From: Saprospiraceae bacterium
GTDB taxonomy: Bacteria > Bacteroidota > Bacteroidia > Chitinophagales > Saprospiraceae
Assembly (NCBI GenBank): GCA_016787575.1
Contig: JAEUUO010000007.1
Span: forward strand, 351,165-415,164
Direction of reading: 5' to 3'
Length of the DNA: 64,000 nt
In this document: piece by piece, positions 54,009 to 63,767 of the stretch
Numbering within the stretch: position 1 is the first letter of the stretch
Layout: the number at the start of each line of letters is the position of its first letter
Notes under the pieces: generated by a model
Seen by the model: only the letters and a program-made list of their open reading frames with translations
Told to the model about the DNA's origin: nothing
Database searches by the model: none
Position numbers and translations under genes: made by a program

Positions 54009-54046
54009 CCTAGATTATTGAATCATTTGACTTTCAATAATTTAGG
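54009..54046. other. Hairpin upstream of metF
   Basis: A 14-bp stem (cctagattattgaa pairing with ttcaataatttagg, one G-T step) with a 10-base loop. It lies upstream of the predicted metF start of transcription, so it would not be in the metF mRNA. No U tract. Otherwise nothing is seen in the 267 bases between the two genes. Confidence 0.5.
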
Positions 54047-54086
54047 AATATACAATCCAGGGAATTAGATATAAATAAAATGGTAT

Positions 54087-54094
54087 TACTTTTG
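54087..54094 (+). promoter_or_regulatory. Candidate -7 element of metF-fumarylacetoacetase operon
   Basis: TACTTTTG lies 15 bases before ATG 54110 and inside the open frame upstream of it, ruling against the earlier ATG at 54080. Confidence 0.55.
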
Positions 54095-54109
54095 CCCATA
54101 TTCCCGTCT

Positions 54110-55066
54110 ATGAAAGTAACAGATTACCTTAAACAATCCGATGGTAAAACACTGATTTCCTTTGAGGTCTTACCCCCTCTAAAAGGAGGAAGCATTAATG
54201 CTATTTTTCAAAGCTTAGATCCATTAATGGAGTTTAAACCCCCATTTGTGGATGTAACCTATCATCGGGAAGAGTTTTTATACAATATACAACCCAGTGG
54301 TTACTATCAAAAAATTGCAATCCGCAAAAGACCTGGTACTGTTGGGATTTGTTCAGCTATAATGCATCATTATGGTGTTGAAGCTGTACCGCATCTTATC
54401 TGTGGAGGATTCAGTAAGGAAGATACTGAGAATGCTCTGATTGAACTGCATTTCTTAAATATTCACAATGTGCTGGCTTTAAGAGGAGATGCACGAAAAT
54501 TTGATGAAAAATTTATTCCGGAACCCGGGGGGAATGAATATGCACTTGATCTGGTTCAACAGATTGGCCGAATGAATCAAGGTGTGTATCTGGATCCATC
54601 TATAGAAAATGGTTCACGTACAGATTTTTGTGTCGGCATTGCAGGATATCCTGAAAAACATTTTGAAGCACCCAATATGAAATCCGATTTGAAATTTACA
54701 CGTAAAAAAATGGAAGCAGGTGCAGATTACATTGTAACACAGATGTTTTTTGACAATCAAAAATATTTTGATTATGTTGCACAATGCCGTAAAGAAGGAA
54801 TCAGTATTCCCATCATCCCAGGTATTAAACCCATAACCAAGCGTTACCAATTGGGATCTATTCCGAGGAATTTTTATATCAATATACCAGATGATTTGGT
54901 AAAAGAAATTAATAAAGCGCAGACCGATCTTGCAGTAAAAGAAGCCGGTATGGAATGGTGTATTCATCAATGCAAAGAATTGATAAAATTAGGAGCCCCG
55001 TGTTTACATTTTTATACGATGGGTGATAGCCAGACCATTCGAAAAATTGTTGAACGTGTTATTTGA
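54110..55066 (+). CDS. metF: Methylenetetrahydrofolate reductase
   Basis: FAD enzyme reducing 5,10-methylene-THF to 5-methyl-THF for methionine synthesis. TIM-barrel motifs: ISFEVLPPLKGGS near the N-terminus, VDVTYHRE, HLICGGFSKED, NVLALRGDARK (folate/FAD region), GADYIVTQMFFDNQKYF and IPGIKPITKRYQL. ATG 54110 gives MKVTDYLKQSDGKT and 318 aa, as in other Bacteroidota. Its stop overlaps the start of the fumarylacetoacetase gene (TGATG). Together with ahcY at 58049 it serves the activated-methyl cycle. Confidence 0.96.
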   Translation: MKVTDYLKQSDGKTLISFEVLPPLKGGSINAIFQSLDPLMEFKPPFVDVTYHREEFLYNIQPSGYYQKIAIRKRPGTVGICSAIMHHYGVEAVPHLICGGFSKEDTENALIELHFLNIHNVLALRGDARKFDEKFIPEPGGNEYALDLVQQIGRMNQGVYLDPSIENGSRTDFCVGIAGYPEKHFEAPNMKSDLKFTRKKMEAGADYIVTQMFFDNQKYFDYVAQCRKEGISIPIIPGIKPITKRYQLGSIPRNFYINIPDDLVKEINKAQTDLAVKEAGMEWCIHQCKELIKLGAPCLHFYTMGDSQTIRKIVERVI

Positions 55067-56346
55067 TGGTAAAAAATAAACTCATGAATGCACCATTAAT
55101 CATTGACCCTACATTAAAATCCTGGATACCTTATCCTATAGATTCAGATTTTCCAATTCAAAATTTACCTCTTGGAATTTTTTCGAAATCAGATGGAATT
55201 ACAAAAGTTTGTTCAATAATCGGTGACCAGGTTGTTGACTTGTTTGGATTGTATTCAGATGGATTTATACAATGCCCTGGATTGGATATTTCGGATTTAG
55301 CAAGCGGTTATTTAAATAAATTATTACAAAAAGGAAAAAACACCATCCGCGAAATTCGCAAAGATTTGGTCCAACTTTTATCTGAAGCAAATACAAAAGA
55401 CCAATCATTAATTAAGAATCACTTATATCCTTTAAAGTCAGTCAAATTGCATTTGCCGGTTAAGGTCGGAGATTATACTGATTTTTACAGCAGCCGTGAA
55501 CATGCTACGAATGTTGGCATGATGTTTCGCGATCCTGCGAATGCGCTTTTACCTAATTGGTTGCATTTACCTGTTGGCTATCATGGTCGCGCTTCTTCCA
55601 TTGTAGTTTCAGGCACGGATATAAAACGTCCAAAAGGACAAATCCAATTAAAAGATGGGGAAGCACCTATACTGGATTCAACTCGACAATTGGATATTGA
55701 ATTGGAAATGGCTTTTGTAATTGGTAAGGAAAACAAATTGGGTGATTCTATCCCAATTGAAATTGCTGAGCAACATATTCAAGGATTGCTCTTATTTAAT
55801 GATTGGTCTGCGCGCGATATTCAACGTTGGGAATATGTACCATTGGGTCCTTTCCTGGCCAAAAATTTTGCATCAAGTATTTCCCCCTGGTTAATTGATT
55901 TGGATGCTTTAGAACCTTTCCGTACAAATGGACCGGAACCAAGCTTACCCTTGCTGGATTATTTAAGAAATGATAAGCCTTCAAATTTTGACATCGAATT
56001 AGCAGTTTACTTAATTACTTCTGATGGAACTGAAAATCTTATTTGTAAATCCAATTCAAAGTATTTATACTGGAGCATGTCACAACAATTGGCTCATCAC
56101 ACAATAAACGGTTGCAACATGCAAATTGGGGATCTCTGTGCATCGGGAACGATCTCCGGTCCGACACCAGATTCCTATGGGTCTATGTTGGAACTCGCAT
56201 GGAAAGGAACAAAACCATTGTTGCTTAAAGACGGCACAACCCGTAGTTTTTTACTGGATGGCGATACCATTACCATAAAGGGATTTGCACAACATGATCA
56301 ATATCGCATCGGATTTGGAGAAGTTTCTGGACGAATTGTAGCATAA
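55066..56346 (+). CDS. fahA: Fumarylacetoacetase
   Basis: Last step of tyrosine/homogentisate breakdown: fumarylacetoacetate to fumarate plus acetoacetate. The N-terminal SH3-like domain (about 15-120, DFPIQNLPLGIFSKSDG) is followed by the FAH hydrolase domain with DYTDFYSSREHATNVG, HLPVGYHGRASSI, QLDIELEMAFVIG (metal Glu/Asp), LFNDWSARDIQRWEYVPLGPFLAKNF and LCASGTISGP. ATG 55066 overlaps the metF stop by one base; ATG 55084 is the alternative and would remove six residues. No other tyrosine-degradation gene is adjacent. Confidence 0.92.
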   Translation: MVKNKLMNAPLIIDPTLKSWIPYPIDSDFPIQNLPLGIFSKSDGITKVCSIIGDQVVDLFGLYSDGFIQCPGLDISDLASGYLNKLLQKGKNTIREIRKDLVQLLSEANTKDQSLIKNHLYPLKSVKLHLPVKVGDYTDFYSSREHATNVGMMFRDPANALLPNWLHLPVGYHGRASSIVVSGTDIKRPKGQIQLKDGEAPILDSTRQLDIELEMAFVIGKENKLGDSIPIEIAEQHIQGLLLFNDWSARDIQRWEYVPLGPFLAKNFASSISPWLIDLDALEPFRTNGPEPSLPLLDYLRNDKPSNFDIELAVYLITSDGTENLICKSNSKYLYWSMSQQLAHHTINGCNMQIGDLCASGTISGPTPDSYGSMLELAWKGTKPLLLKDGTTRSFLLDGDTITIKGFAQHDQYRIGFGEVSGRIVA

Positions 56347-56591
56347 TTTTTATAAGTCTTAAAACATTCAATTCCTAATTATAGAATTAATTTTTAATTC
56401 AAGCCTTAATAGCTTTATAACCTGAAATTAAAACTACTGGTCTATTCTAATCAGTTTCTCAAAGGGCCCCTATCGTATTTTTTACTAATTTTGTTATAAT
56501 TCCAATATTTGTTATATTTGGATGGCATTCAAAGCGAATATAATTTTATATTAATCGATTAATCTTACTATTACCTTTTTATATCCGAACT
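56347..56591. other. AT-rich intergenic region
   Basis: 245 bases without an ORF or stable hairpin. Two TAnnTTTG matches on the plus strand (56486-56493 and 56513-56520) could serve the small gene at 56592 with a leader of about 65-95 bases. Confidence 0.35.
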
Positions 56592-56879
56592 ATGAAAATT
56601 AAAATTATCTCTGTTTTACTCATTTACTTTTTTATAAGTTCGTTTACTTGTAAAAAAGAAGAAAGTCCTTTATGTGCTCATTTCTATATTGAAATAACAC
56701 ATGATGCCCAGGACAACTTATTAACAGTCCAAACTTTTAATGGGTTGGGGCCATATAAAATTCTTTGGAATACAGGTTCCGGAGCCAATACAATCGATGT
56801 TATAAAACCCGGCTTGTATAGCGTCACTGTTACAGATGGAAATGCCTGTGTTAGATCAAAATCAATTACAGTAAATTAA
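56592..56879 (+). CDS. Small secreted or lipid-anchored protein with a single SprB-like repeat
   Basis: 95 aa. The N-terminus MKIKIISVLLIYFFISSFTC is a signal peptide with a possible lipobox Cys at 20, followed by KKEE. The rest is one SprB-type unit: GLGPYKILWNTGSGANTI, GLYSVTVTDGNACVRSKSI, as found in tandem in SprB/gliding adhesins. A free-standing single unit without a sorting domain is unusual. It may be a truncated remnant of a longer adhesin or a small surface lipoprotein. No neighbour explains it. Confidence 0.7.
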   Translation: MKIKIISVLLIYFFISSFTCKKEESPLCAHFYIEITHDAQDNLLTVQTFNGLGPYKILWNTGSGANTIDVIKPGLYSVTVTDGNACVRSKSITVN

Positions 56880-56970
56880 TTTTATTTTATCTTAATTGGG
56901 GGTTCATTTAATTTCTATTCCCTAAATCCTGATTAAACTGATTTCTTTATTGCCTTTAATTGAGATTTTA

Positions 56971-57010
56971 TATAATGAATTTAAATTATAAGTAAATTGT
57001 ATTCATTATA
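56971..57010 (-). terminator. AT-rich hairpin after the DUF2279 gene
   Basis: tataatgaat / attcattata arms (10 bp) with a 20-base loop lie 17 bases after the stop at 57028 on the minus strand. Weak terminator candidate without GC pairs in quantity. Confidence 0.4.
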
Positions 57011-57027
57011 ATTTTGGCTAAGATGTT

Positions 57028-58023
57028 TTAGAAAAACAACCAATGTCCTTTGACTCGTCCAATGGAATTAATTTCTATTGCAGGCGAAGGAATTTTAACA
57101 ATATTGAAAACCCGGAACAGGGTTTTTAAAAATCGGTTACGGGTCCTGATTTTACTAAGGTCGATGTCTAATGCCAGGTAGTATTCATTAACTCTTGGTA
57201 TCCGTTCAGCATTGTAAACAATATTTTGTTTGACCCATTTATTTGTAAATCCTCCAAACAATCCGTCTGCTCCAAATCCAAGGGAAACATTTAGACAATC
57301 CGGCCAGTTTTTCCAATTCCCATTGACAAGACGCTCCGGACTAAAAGTTAACCAGAATGTCTGAGTATTATAGTCTTTGAGGGTACTGTTGAGAAAGCCA
57401 GAACCATACAGCTCATGTGCCCGATCTTCAAAACTATAGCCTGGATCTCCCATCTCATTTGGCGGAAGTTTCGAATATTTCTTTGGCCAGGATGATAGTT
57501 TAATTCTAAATTTCTGCTCATCCCATATTAACTGTTGGCTAGTAAATAAACCAATGCCAATGACATTTCCAGCCATATCTGGCCAACTAAATCCATAGTC
57601 ATAACTAAAGCCATCCATGACTTCAATCGTCGATTGAAACAACATTGCCATGGAAACTCCCCAGATCAAGGATGTGCCTGAACTATATCCACACCATCTC
57701 GCACCTTGATAGCCCAATTCACTTTGAAAGTAACTGTTAAACATATGTGCGGCTTTGTCCATATGCAACCATTCCCTTATGTCATTGAACGCATGAAATT
57801 TACCTAAACCTTGTTTGCTATACCAAGCATTGTATAGCCCAACTGAAAAACCTGAATAACTTATCAAACCAAAACCACTGGCAAGTAAAACCCGATTCTT
57901 ATTAAGTGTATCAGATGGCGTAAAAAAATTTTGAAATCTTGATTGAGAATGAATCGATGGAATTAGTCCATAAAAAAAAACCAGGCTTAAAGCAAAAAGT
58001 TTAGGCCTGGTTAGTATGTTCAT
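57028..58023 (-). CDS. DUF2279 family exported protein
   Basis: Predicted outer-membrane-associated or periplasmic protein of the DUF2279 (YfiM-like) family. Signal peptide MNILTRPKLFALSLVFFYG (cut near IHSQ). The conserved part is HMDKAAHMFNSYFQSELGY, MAMLFQSTIEVMDGFSYDYGFSWPDMAGNVIGIG, with the H..K..H and E..DG..W.D..GN pattern typical of the family. The C-terminal half is beta-rich and Bacteroidota-specific. Biochemical role unknown. It ends a three-gene leftward run with ahcY and alkB, but gaps of 25 and 96 bases leave operon structure open. Confidence 0.84.
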   Translation of the reverse strand: MNILTRPKLFALSLVFFYGLIPSIHSQSRFQNFFTPSDTLNKNRVLLASGFGLISYSGFSVGLYNAWYSKQGLGKFHAFNDIREWLHMDKAAHMFNSYFQSELGYQGARWCGYSSGTSLIWGVSMAMLFQSTIEVMDGFSYDYGFSWPDMAGNVIGIGLFTSQQLIWDEQKFRIKLSSWPKKYSKLPPNEMGDPGYSFEDRAHELYGSGFLNSTLKDYNTQTFWLTFSPERLVNGNWKNWPDCLNVSLGFGADGLFGGFTNKWVKQNIVYNAERIPRVNEYYLALDIDLSKIRTRNRFLKTLFRVFNIVKIPSPAIEINSIGRVKGHWLFF

Positions 58024-58048
58024 AAATTTATGTCAATAAGACTCGTTA

Positions 58049-59362
58049 TTAGTAACGATAATATTCAGCTTTATATGGACCTTCTTTCTTAACTCCGATG
58101 TAATCACTTTGCTTAGTATTTAATTCTTCCAATTCGACGCCAATTTGTGCAAGATGCAAACGTGCAACTTTTTCATCCAGGCTCTTAGGTAAGGTATATA
58201 CTTTGTTTTCGTAACGATCGGCGTGTTGCCATAATTCCAATTGGGCCATGCATTGATTGGTAAATGAATTACTCATTACGAAAGAAGGATGACCGGTTGC
58301 ACAACCTAAATTGACCAAGCGACCTTCTGCTAGTAAGATAATATCTTTTCCATCAATGGTATATTTATCAACCTGAGGTTTAATTTCTACATGTGTTTTT
58401 CCGTAATTATTTTTTAACCAGGCAACATCAATTTCATTATCAAAATGGCCAATGTTACATACGATTGTTTTGTCTTTCATCAATCTGAAATGTTTCTCAG
58501 AAATGATATCGCAATTTCCAGTAGCTGTCACAACAATATTTGCAAGTTTTACGGCATTCTCCATTTTTAGTACCTGAAACCCATCCATTGCAGCTTGTAA
58601 AGCACAAATCGGATCAATCTCAGTAACTATGACACGGCAACCAGCTCCTCGTAAAGAAGCAGCTGATCCTTTGCCCACATCACCGTACCCTGCAACTACT
58701 GCAACTTTTCCTGCCATCATAATATCTGTTGCGCGCCGAATGGCATCTACACAAGATTCTTTACAACCGTATTTGTTATCAAATTTTGATTTTGTAACAG
58801 AATCATTGACATTAATACATGGCAATGGAAGATTTCCGTTTTTCATGCGCTCATATAAACGCAATACACCTGTTGTCGTTTCTTCAGAAATTCCACGGAT
58901 TCCGTTGATCAGCTCTGGATAATGATCCAATACCATATTGGTCAAATCACCACCATCATCTAATATCATGTTCAATGGTTGACCATCCTTAAAAGCAAAT
59001 AAGGTTTGTTCGATACACCATTCAAATTCTTCTTCATTCATTCCCTTCCATGCAAATACAGGAATATTTTTTGCAGCGATTGCAGCGGCAGCATGGTCCT
59101 GTGTAGAAAAAATATTACAAGAAGACCAGCTTACTTCGGCTCCTAATTCAATCAAGGTTTCAATTAAAACCGCTGTTTGGATGGTCATGTGAAGACATCC
59201 TGCAATGCGGGCTCCATTTAAAGGTTTTGAAGGTCCAAATTCACTGCGAAGGGACATTAATCCCGGCATTTCTGCTTCAGCCAATTGGATTTCCTTACGA
59301 CCCCAATCGGAAAGGCTAATATCTTTTACTCGATACTTAAGGTGTGTTGCTACTTGCTCCAT
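58049..59362 (-). CDS. ahcY: Adenosylhomocysteinase
   Basis: NAD-dependent hydrolysis of S-adenosylhomocysteine to adenosine and homocysteine, relieving inhibition of methyltransferases. Family blocks: [40 protein letters not shown], the active-site [19 protein letters not shown]-binding [19 protein letters not shown] and the C-terminal [21 protein letters not shown] [17 protein letters not shown] with terminal YKAEYYRY. 437 aa without the long mammal-type insertion is normal for Bacteroidota. A TAACTTTG element lies just upstream. Confidence 0.96.
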   Translation of the reverse strand: MEQVATHLKYRVKDISLSDWGRKEIQLAEAEMPGLMSLRSEFGPSKPLNGARIAGCLHMTIQTAVLIETLIELGAEVSWSSCNIFSTQDHAAAAIAAKNIPVFAWKGMNEEEFEWCIEQTLFAFKDGQPLNMILDDGGDLTNMVLDHYPELINGIRGISEETTTGVLRLYERMKNGNLPLPCINVNDSVTKSKFDNKYGCKESCVDAIRRATDIMMAGKVAVVAGYGDVGKGSAASLRGAGCRVIVTEIDPICALQAAMDGFQVLKMENAVKLANIVVTATGNCDIISEKHFRLMKDKTIVCNIGHFDNEIDVAWLKNNYGKTHVEIKPQVDKYTIDGKDIILLAEGRLVNLGCATGHPSFVMSNSFTNQCMAQLELWQHADRYENKVYTLPKSLDEKVARLHLAQIGVELEELNTKQSDYIGVKKEGPYKAEYYRY

Positions 59363-59378
59363 ATATTCAAATTTTGCG

Positions 59379-59386
59379 CAAAGTTA
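59379..59386 (-). promoter_or_regulatory. Candidate -7 element of ahcY
   Basis: TAACTTTG on the minus strand, 16 bases before the ahcY ATG. Confidence 0.5.
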
Positions 59387-59458
59387 TTAATTAATTTCTT
59401 ATAAAATAAAGACTTGACTCCTAGCGTGTTAATAGCCATTTAATAACAGTCCATTTAC

Positions 59459-60505
59459 TCAATTGTTTTTAAAATAAGGGGGATTTAGTGCCTTAATCTT
59501 TGGATTCATTTGCTTAAACCAAATGGGAGGAATCAAAGCCAAAAGAATGCAGGCAGGGTAGCCATATGGCAATGTTGGACTTTTGGAATGACTTTCTAAA
59601 TTCTGGTATTTAACAGATGCTCTTTTATGATGATGTGGGTGACGGGTAAGTTCATATAAAAAGATTCTCCCTAGGACATGGTCTGAATTCCAGGAATGCA
59701 TTTCATTGACAGATTCAAAATCCCTGCTCTCCGGTTTTAGGCGTTGAAGGCCATAATGTTCAATATAATTTATGCTTTCCAATAATAATATTGAAATCAG
59801 GGCAATACCAATAGCTGATACCAACCCAATATATCCGGCAATTTGAAAACACAGTCCTAAATATATAATTTGAATCATAAGCTGCCACAGGATTCGATTG
59901 CTCCAATGAATAAAACCATGTTGCTTCAATTTTAATCTCTTAATTTCTATATTGATTGCATTCTTAAAAACTCCGAAGATGCTTCGAAACCAAAAATGAA
60001 ACAAAGATTCATTCAATCGAGCCGATGAAGGGTCATTAGGTGTGGCTACATATTTATGATGCCAGTGATTGTGTTCTGCTGTAAAATGCATATAACATGC
60101 GGGAATTAATAAAACCTGAGCACACAGTTTATTTATAAAACCACTTCTGTGACCCAATTCGTGAGCAATATTTATTCCCATGACCCCGGTACATATACCT
60201 AGATTCAATACAAGCATCAGCAACGTCGAAATTTGTAAATTTTGAGACTGCAGTATGATAAGAAAGTAATAGATTAATAAATAAAGTACTGGCAAATTCA
60301 TAAATAAAATCACATCAAAAAATATATTTTTCCTTTTCATTTCGCCTGTATCAACCGAATCATTGCCAGTATCTATGGGGAAGATCAACTCCAAAATTGG
60401 AATTAAGACAAAAGCTAAATAGAAACTACCAGGTGCATACCAGGATTGAAGCTGCAGTCCTGTGAATGCTGCCAAAGGAATTAAAAATGCGAACAGGTAC
60501 TTCAT
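59459..60505 (-). CDS. Alkane 1-monooxygenase (AlkB-like)
   Basis: Membrane di-iron hydroxylase. The eight-histidine set is intact: HELGHR, EHNHWHHKYVAT, and the C-terminal LTRHPHHHKRA; the AlkB-specific NYIEHYGLQR lies between them, with HSWNSDH just after. Six hydrophobic segments fit the AlkB topology. AlkB enzymes convert n-alkanes or long-chain acids to terminal alcohols using rubredoxin; no rubredoxin gene is nearby. 348 aa is slightly shorter than the Pseudomonas enzyme (~400). Substrate could also be a fatty acid or lipid chain. Confidence 0.88.
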   Translation of the reverse strand: MKYLFAFLIPLAAFTGLQLQSWYAPGSFYLAFVLIPILELIFPIDTGNDSVDTGEMKRKNIFFDVILFMNLPVLYLLIYYFLIILQSQNLQISTLLMLVLNLGICTGVMGINIAHELGHRSGFINKLCAQVLLIPACYMHFTAEHNHWHHKYVATPNDPSSARLNESLFHFWFRSIFGVFKNAINIEIKRLKLKQHGFIHWSNRILWQLMIQIIYLGLCFQIAGYIGLVSAIGIALISILLLESINYIEHYGLQRLKPESRDFESVNEMHSWNSDHVLGRIFLYELTRHPHHHKRASVKYQNLESHSKSPTLPYGYPACILLALIPPIWFKQMNPKIKALNPPYFKNN

Positions 60506-60594
60506 TTAAAAAATTCAATAGCTAACACAGCATCCTGCAATGCAAGACTGACTTTTTCAATAATTTTACTATCTTTATTATGTTAATTTCACTT

Positions 60595-61737
60595 ATGAAC
60601 AAAGTTACAATTATTATTCTTTGCATTCAATTGCAAGTTTTAAGCCACCAAATTTTAGCGCAAAAAACGATTCGTACTAGATTAATACATGATGGGCTCA
60701 ACAGATCCTTTTCATTTTACATACCTGCAAATTACAATTCCGTTAAAGCTAATGCGCTGGTATTTAATCTGCATGGATACGGATCCAATGGCGATCAACA
60801 AGAATTTTACGGTGATTTCAGAAAAATAGCCGACACCGCTGGTTTTATTATTGTACATCCAAACGGCACTATTTATCCACAAAGCACGCAGCAATTCTGG
60901 AATGTTGGTTTGGTTGGAAACAGTACCGTAGATGATGTTGGATTCATTCACGCAATTATTGATACTTTGTCCGGAGTTTATTCGATAGATCCTGATCGGA
61001 TTTATAGCACTGGAATGTCAAACGGAGGATTTATGAGTTATCATTTAGCTTGTGTTAGCAATCGGTTTGCTGCCATTGCATCCGTAACCGGTTCTATGAC
61101 ACAATTGACTCAGGCCCTTTGTAAAAATGCACAGCCTATTCCTGTGATGGAAATTCATGGAGACGCCGATGCCGTTGTCAATTACAATGGGTCTGCTGGT
61201 GTATTGGGGATTCCGGATGTATTGGATTTTTGGATTCAAAAGAATGGATTGGACAAACAGAACGTGATACAATCAATGGTTCCGGATATCAATAAGACCG
61301 ATGGTGCAAGTGCAGAATTGTATGTATATCCGGGAATTAATGAAATTCAGCATTACAAAATTATAAACGGGGCTCATACCTGGCCGGGTTCTCCATTTGT
61401 AATTGGCACCACATGCCAAGATTTCAATGCCAGTCTGGAGATATGGAAATTTTTTAATAAATTTAAAAGGCAATCTGTTGCTTCAGATGATTTAGAATTC
61501 TTTGAATTTAAAGTATTCCCAAATCCAGTTAGCACTCTTTTGCAAATAAGTTTAAATAAACCGCTTACAGGGGATGCGCTGGTAGAAATTACAAATTCTG
61601 TAGGTTCAAAAATGTTTAGCAAAACCATGAATAGAATTCCTGAAAATTTGGAAGTAAGTATATTGCCAAGTGGTGTTTATTTTATAAACATTTTAACAAA
61701 AGACAAACGTCTTAAGCAACGGTTTATAAAAAATTAG
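60595..61737 (+). CDS. Secreted PHB-depolymerase/feruloyl-esterase-type hydrolase with T9SS type A tail
   Basis: Alpha/beta hydrolase of the LpqC/PHB depolymerase family. Signal peptide (cut near ILAQ), then FNLHGYGSNGDQQEF (oxyanion region), nucleophile Ser in YSTGMSNGGFMSYHLA (G-M-S-N-G-G), Asp in IPVMEIHGDADAVVNY and catalytic His in NGAHTWPGSP. A linker leads to a Por tail (FEFKVFPNPVSTLLQI to GVYFINILTKD). Substrates may be polyesters, feruloylated or acetylated polysaccharides. ATG 60595 gives the tighter signal peptide; ATG 60580 lies almost at the expected transcription start. Confidence 0.88.
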   Translation: MNKVTIIILCIQLQVLSHQILAQKTIRTRLIHDGLNRSFSFYIPANYNSVKANALVFNLHGYGSNGDQQEFYGDFRKIADTAGFIIVHPNGTIYPQSTQQFWNVGLVGNSTVDDVGFIHAIIDTLSGVYSIDPDRIYSTGMSNGGFMSYHLACVSNRFAAIASVTGSMTQLTQALCKNAQPIPVMEIHGDADAVVNYNGSAGVLGIPDVLDFWIQKNGLDKQNVIQSMVPDINKTDGASAELYVYPGINEIQHYKIINGAHTWPGSPFVIGTTCQDFNASLEIWKFFNKFKRQSVASDDLEFFEFKVFPNPVSTLLQISLNKPLTGDALVEITNSVGSKMFSKTMNRIPENLEVSILPSGVYFINILTKDKRLKQRFIKN

Positions 61738-61766
61738 AATGAGTTTATATTTAGGCTCTCAAAGAT

Positions 61767-63317
61767 TTAATGAAAAGAAGTAATGCTTACCTTTTCTATG
61801 CCAATTAAATGCATTTCAATGTGACGATCGTGTGCTTTGTTTTCAAATTCACTGATAATCTCTAGAATATCATAATCAATAAAGTTACAATCATTGCCGT
61901 CAATGGTTAAAACACTGTATTCCGGAACTTCATCCAAAGCCTGCCTCAATTTTACTTTATTTAAAAAGGTTACATTGGTATTTAGCTTAATGTATTCAGT
62001 TTTAATTCCATTGATGGTTTTATTAGAAATCTTATACTCAGCCTTAAAGTTATTTTGAATTATAAAATAAATGGATAATAATAAACCTATACTAACTCCT
62101 ATCAATAAATCTGTTGCTAAGATTACCAGAATGGTTATGATAAAAGGAATAAATTGTTTCCATCCTAAGTTCCACATATTTCGGTACAATTTAGGTTTTG
62201 TAAGATTCAAACCTGTAACCAATAATATTGCTGAAAGTGCTGCGTAAGGAATTTTATTTAACAGAAAAGGTACAATTAATATAGCCAGAAATATAAACAA
62301 GCCATGTGTAAATGCGGCCATTTTGGTACGAGCACCTGCATTTACATTAGCAGCTCCTCTGACAATTACTGCAGTTATTGGCAAAGCACCTAAACATCCG
62401 CAGACGATATTTCCGATGCCTTGTGCAAGCAATTCACGGTTGATGGGTGTAATCCGATTTCTTTGATCTAATTTATCTATTGCTTCAATACTCAATAAGG
62501 TTTCTAGACTTGCTAACAAACCAATCAAGATCCCATCTTTCCAAATCTGAACTTTTGTAAACATCAAGGAAAAATCAGGAAAGGTGATGCTTTCAAAAAC
62601 AGATTGTTGAATACTCACCAATTGTGTTTGTTTCAAGGCATGTACATTCAAATAAGTTTTTAGAATTTCGTTAAGCACGGTGCCTATAATTACAACAACT
62701 AAAACTGCCGGAATAATTCTCCATTTTTTAAATAAGGGTCGTTGAAAACCAATCAATAGAAGAATGCAGCTTACTGAAATAAAAACAGCAGCTCGAGTAC
62801 TGTGATTGTAAAAATTTTGAATGTTTCCAAGAAATTGATCTGAAGAAAACAAACTTAGAAAGCCGCTGGTCCAAAAATCTGGTTGATCATAACCAATTGC
62901 AAGTGGTATTTGTTTCAGGATAAGTATAATTCCAATTGCTGCAAGCATTCCTTTTATTACAGAAGAAGGAAAATAATTTGCAACGACACCAAGTTTCAGT
63001 AAACCTAATAAAATTTGAAAGCCTCCGGCAATTACGACAACCAGTAAGAAAATTTTATAATCGCCTAAGGAGTTAATAGAAGCCGCCACTAAGGTGGAGA
63101 GCCCGGCAGCTGGTCCTGAAACTGATAATTGCGAACTACTGATTAGTGGCACAATCATTCCACCGATTATTCCTGAAAGCAAGCCGGAATAAAGAGGTGC
63201 ACCACTTGCCAATGCAATGCCAAGACACAAAGGCAACGCAACTAAAAAAACAGATAAGCCTGCAGGCAAATCATGTTTTAACCAAATTATCTTATAATAT
63301 TTAATAGTTCGCCTCAT
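61767..63317 (-). CDS. SulP family anion transporter with C-terminal STAS-like region
   Basis: SLC26/SulP inner-membrane transporter of 516 aa. Opening LKHDLPAGLSVFLVALPLCLGIALASGAP and SSSQLSVSGPAAGLSTLV are the characteristic first motif; about ten to twelve hydrophobic segments follow, with GLLASLETLLSIEAIDKLD and VRGAANVNAGARTKMAAFTHG. The last ~90 residues resemble a STAS domain (LTIDGNDCNFIDYDILEII). Bicarbonate, sulfate or another anion may be carried; the GLPAGLSVFLVALPLC-type sequence is common in putative bicarbonate transporters next to carbonic anhydrase, but no carbonic anhydrase gene is present here. Confidence 0.9.
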   Translation of the reverse strand: MRRTIKYYKIIWLKHDLPAGLSVFLVALPLCLGIALASGAPLYSGLLSGIIGGMIVPLISSSQLSVSGPAAGLSTLVAASINSLGDYKIFLLVVVIAGGFQILLGLLKLGVVANYFPSSVIKGMLAAIGIILILKQIPLAIGYDQPDFWTSGFLSLFSSDQFLGNIQNFYNHSTRAAVFISVSCILLLIGFQRPLFKKWRIIPAVLVVVIIGTVLNEILKTYLNVHALKQTQLVSIQQSVFESITFPDFSLMFTKVQIWKDGILIGLLASLETLLSIEAIDKLDQRNRITPINRELLAQGIGNIVCGCLGALPITAVIVRGAANVNAGARTKMAAFTHGLFIFLAILIVPFLLNKIPYAALSAILLVTGLNLTKPKLYRNMWNLGWKQFIPFIITILVILATDLLIGVSIGLLLSIYFIIQNNFKAEYKISNKTINGIKTEYIKLNTNVTFLNKVKLRQALDEVPEYSVLTIDGNDCNFIDYDILEIISEFENKAHDRHIEMHLIGIEKVSITSFH

Positions 63318-63534
63318 GGATTAAATCAAACTGCTAAATTAGGGCGATTCGCAGATTTAATAGTTGTTGAGCTGATATGCTCCTAAGCTAATCAACGATA
63401 AAGTTTAAAAATAATTTGCTTAGAGTTGGTAAGCTTAAAATTAGGAATGCACAATTCGAAATGGATATTAAAATGGCTGAAATAATGCTTTTAGCTTAAC
63501 AGTTTATCACATTAACAGCTTTTTCAAATGTTCC

Positions 63535-63572
63535 AAAAAAAAAAGCCCTGACACTTAACGTGCAGGGCTTTT
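63535..63572 (-). terminator. rRNA operon terminator
   Basis: On the minus strand, a 10-bp stem (AAAAGCCCTG / CAGGGCTTTT) with a 12-base loop directly after 5S rRNA; the run of A at 63535-63544 gives a strong T tract. The upstream 217 bases to the SulP start hold nothing recognised. Confidence 0.85.
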
Positions 63573-63581
63573 GAAAAAAAA

Positions 63582-63690
<109 letters not shown>

Positions 63691-63699
63691 AAACTTTTA

Positions 63700-63712
63700 C
63701 CCGCAATGCGGG
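63700..63712 (-). other. Small hairpin in the 23S-5S spacer
   Basis: CCCGC-ATT-GCGGG, a 5-bp GC stem in the 77-base spacer. Possibly part of rRNA processing. Confidence 0.4.
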
Positions 63713-63767
63713 ATATTTTTTAAAAAAAGGTTGGAAGAGAAAAAGAGCAGAAGATTTTGAAAAAAAA

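Noticed and set aside
54009..54110. Possible riboswitch (SAM type) before metF
   Set aside because: The -7 element at 54087 leaves only about 10 bases of leader, and the hairpin lies upstream of the predicted transcription start.
63318..63534. tRNA gene near the rRNA operon
   Set aside because: No cloverleaf or TTCGAATCC-like T-arm sequence could be found between 5S and the SulP gene.
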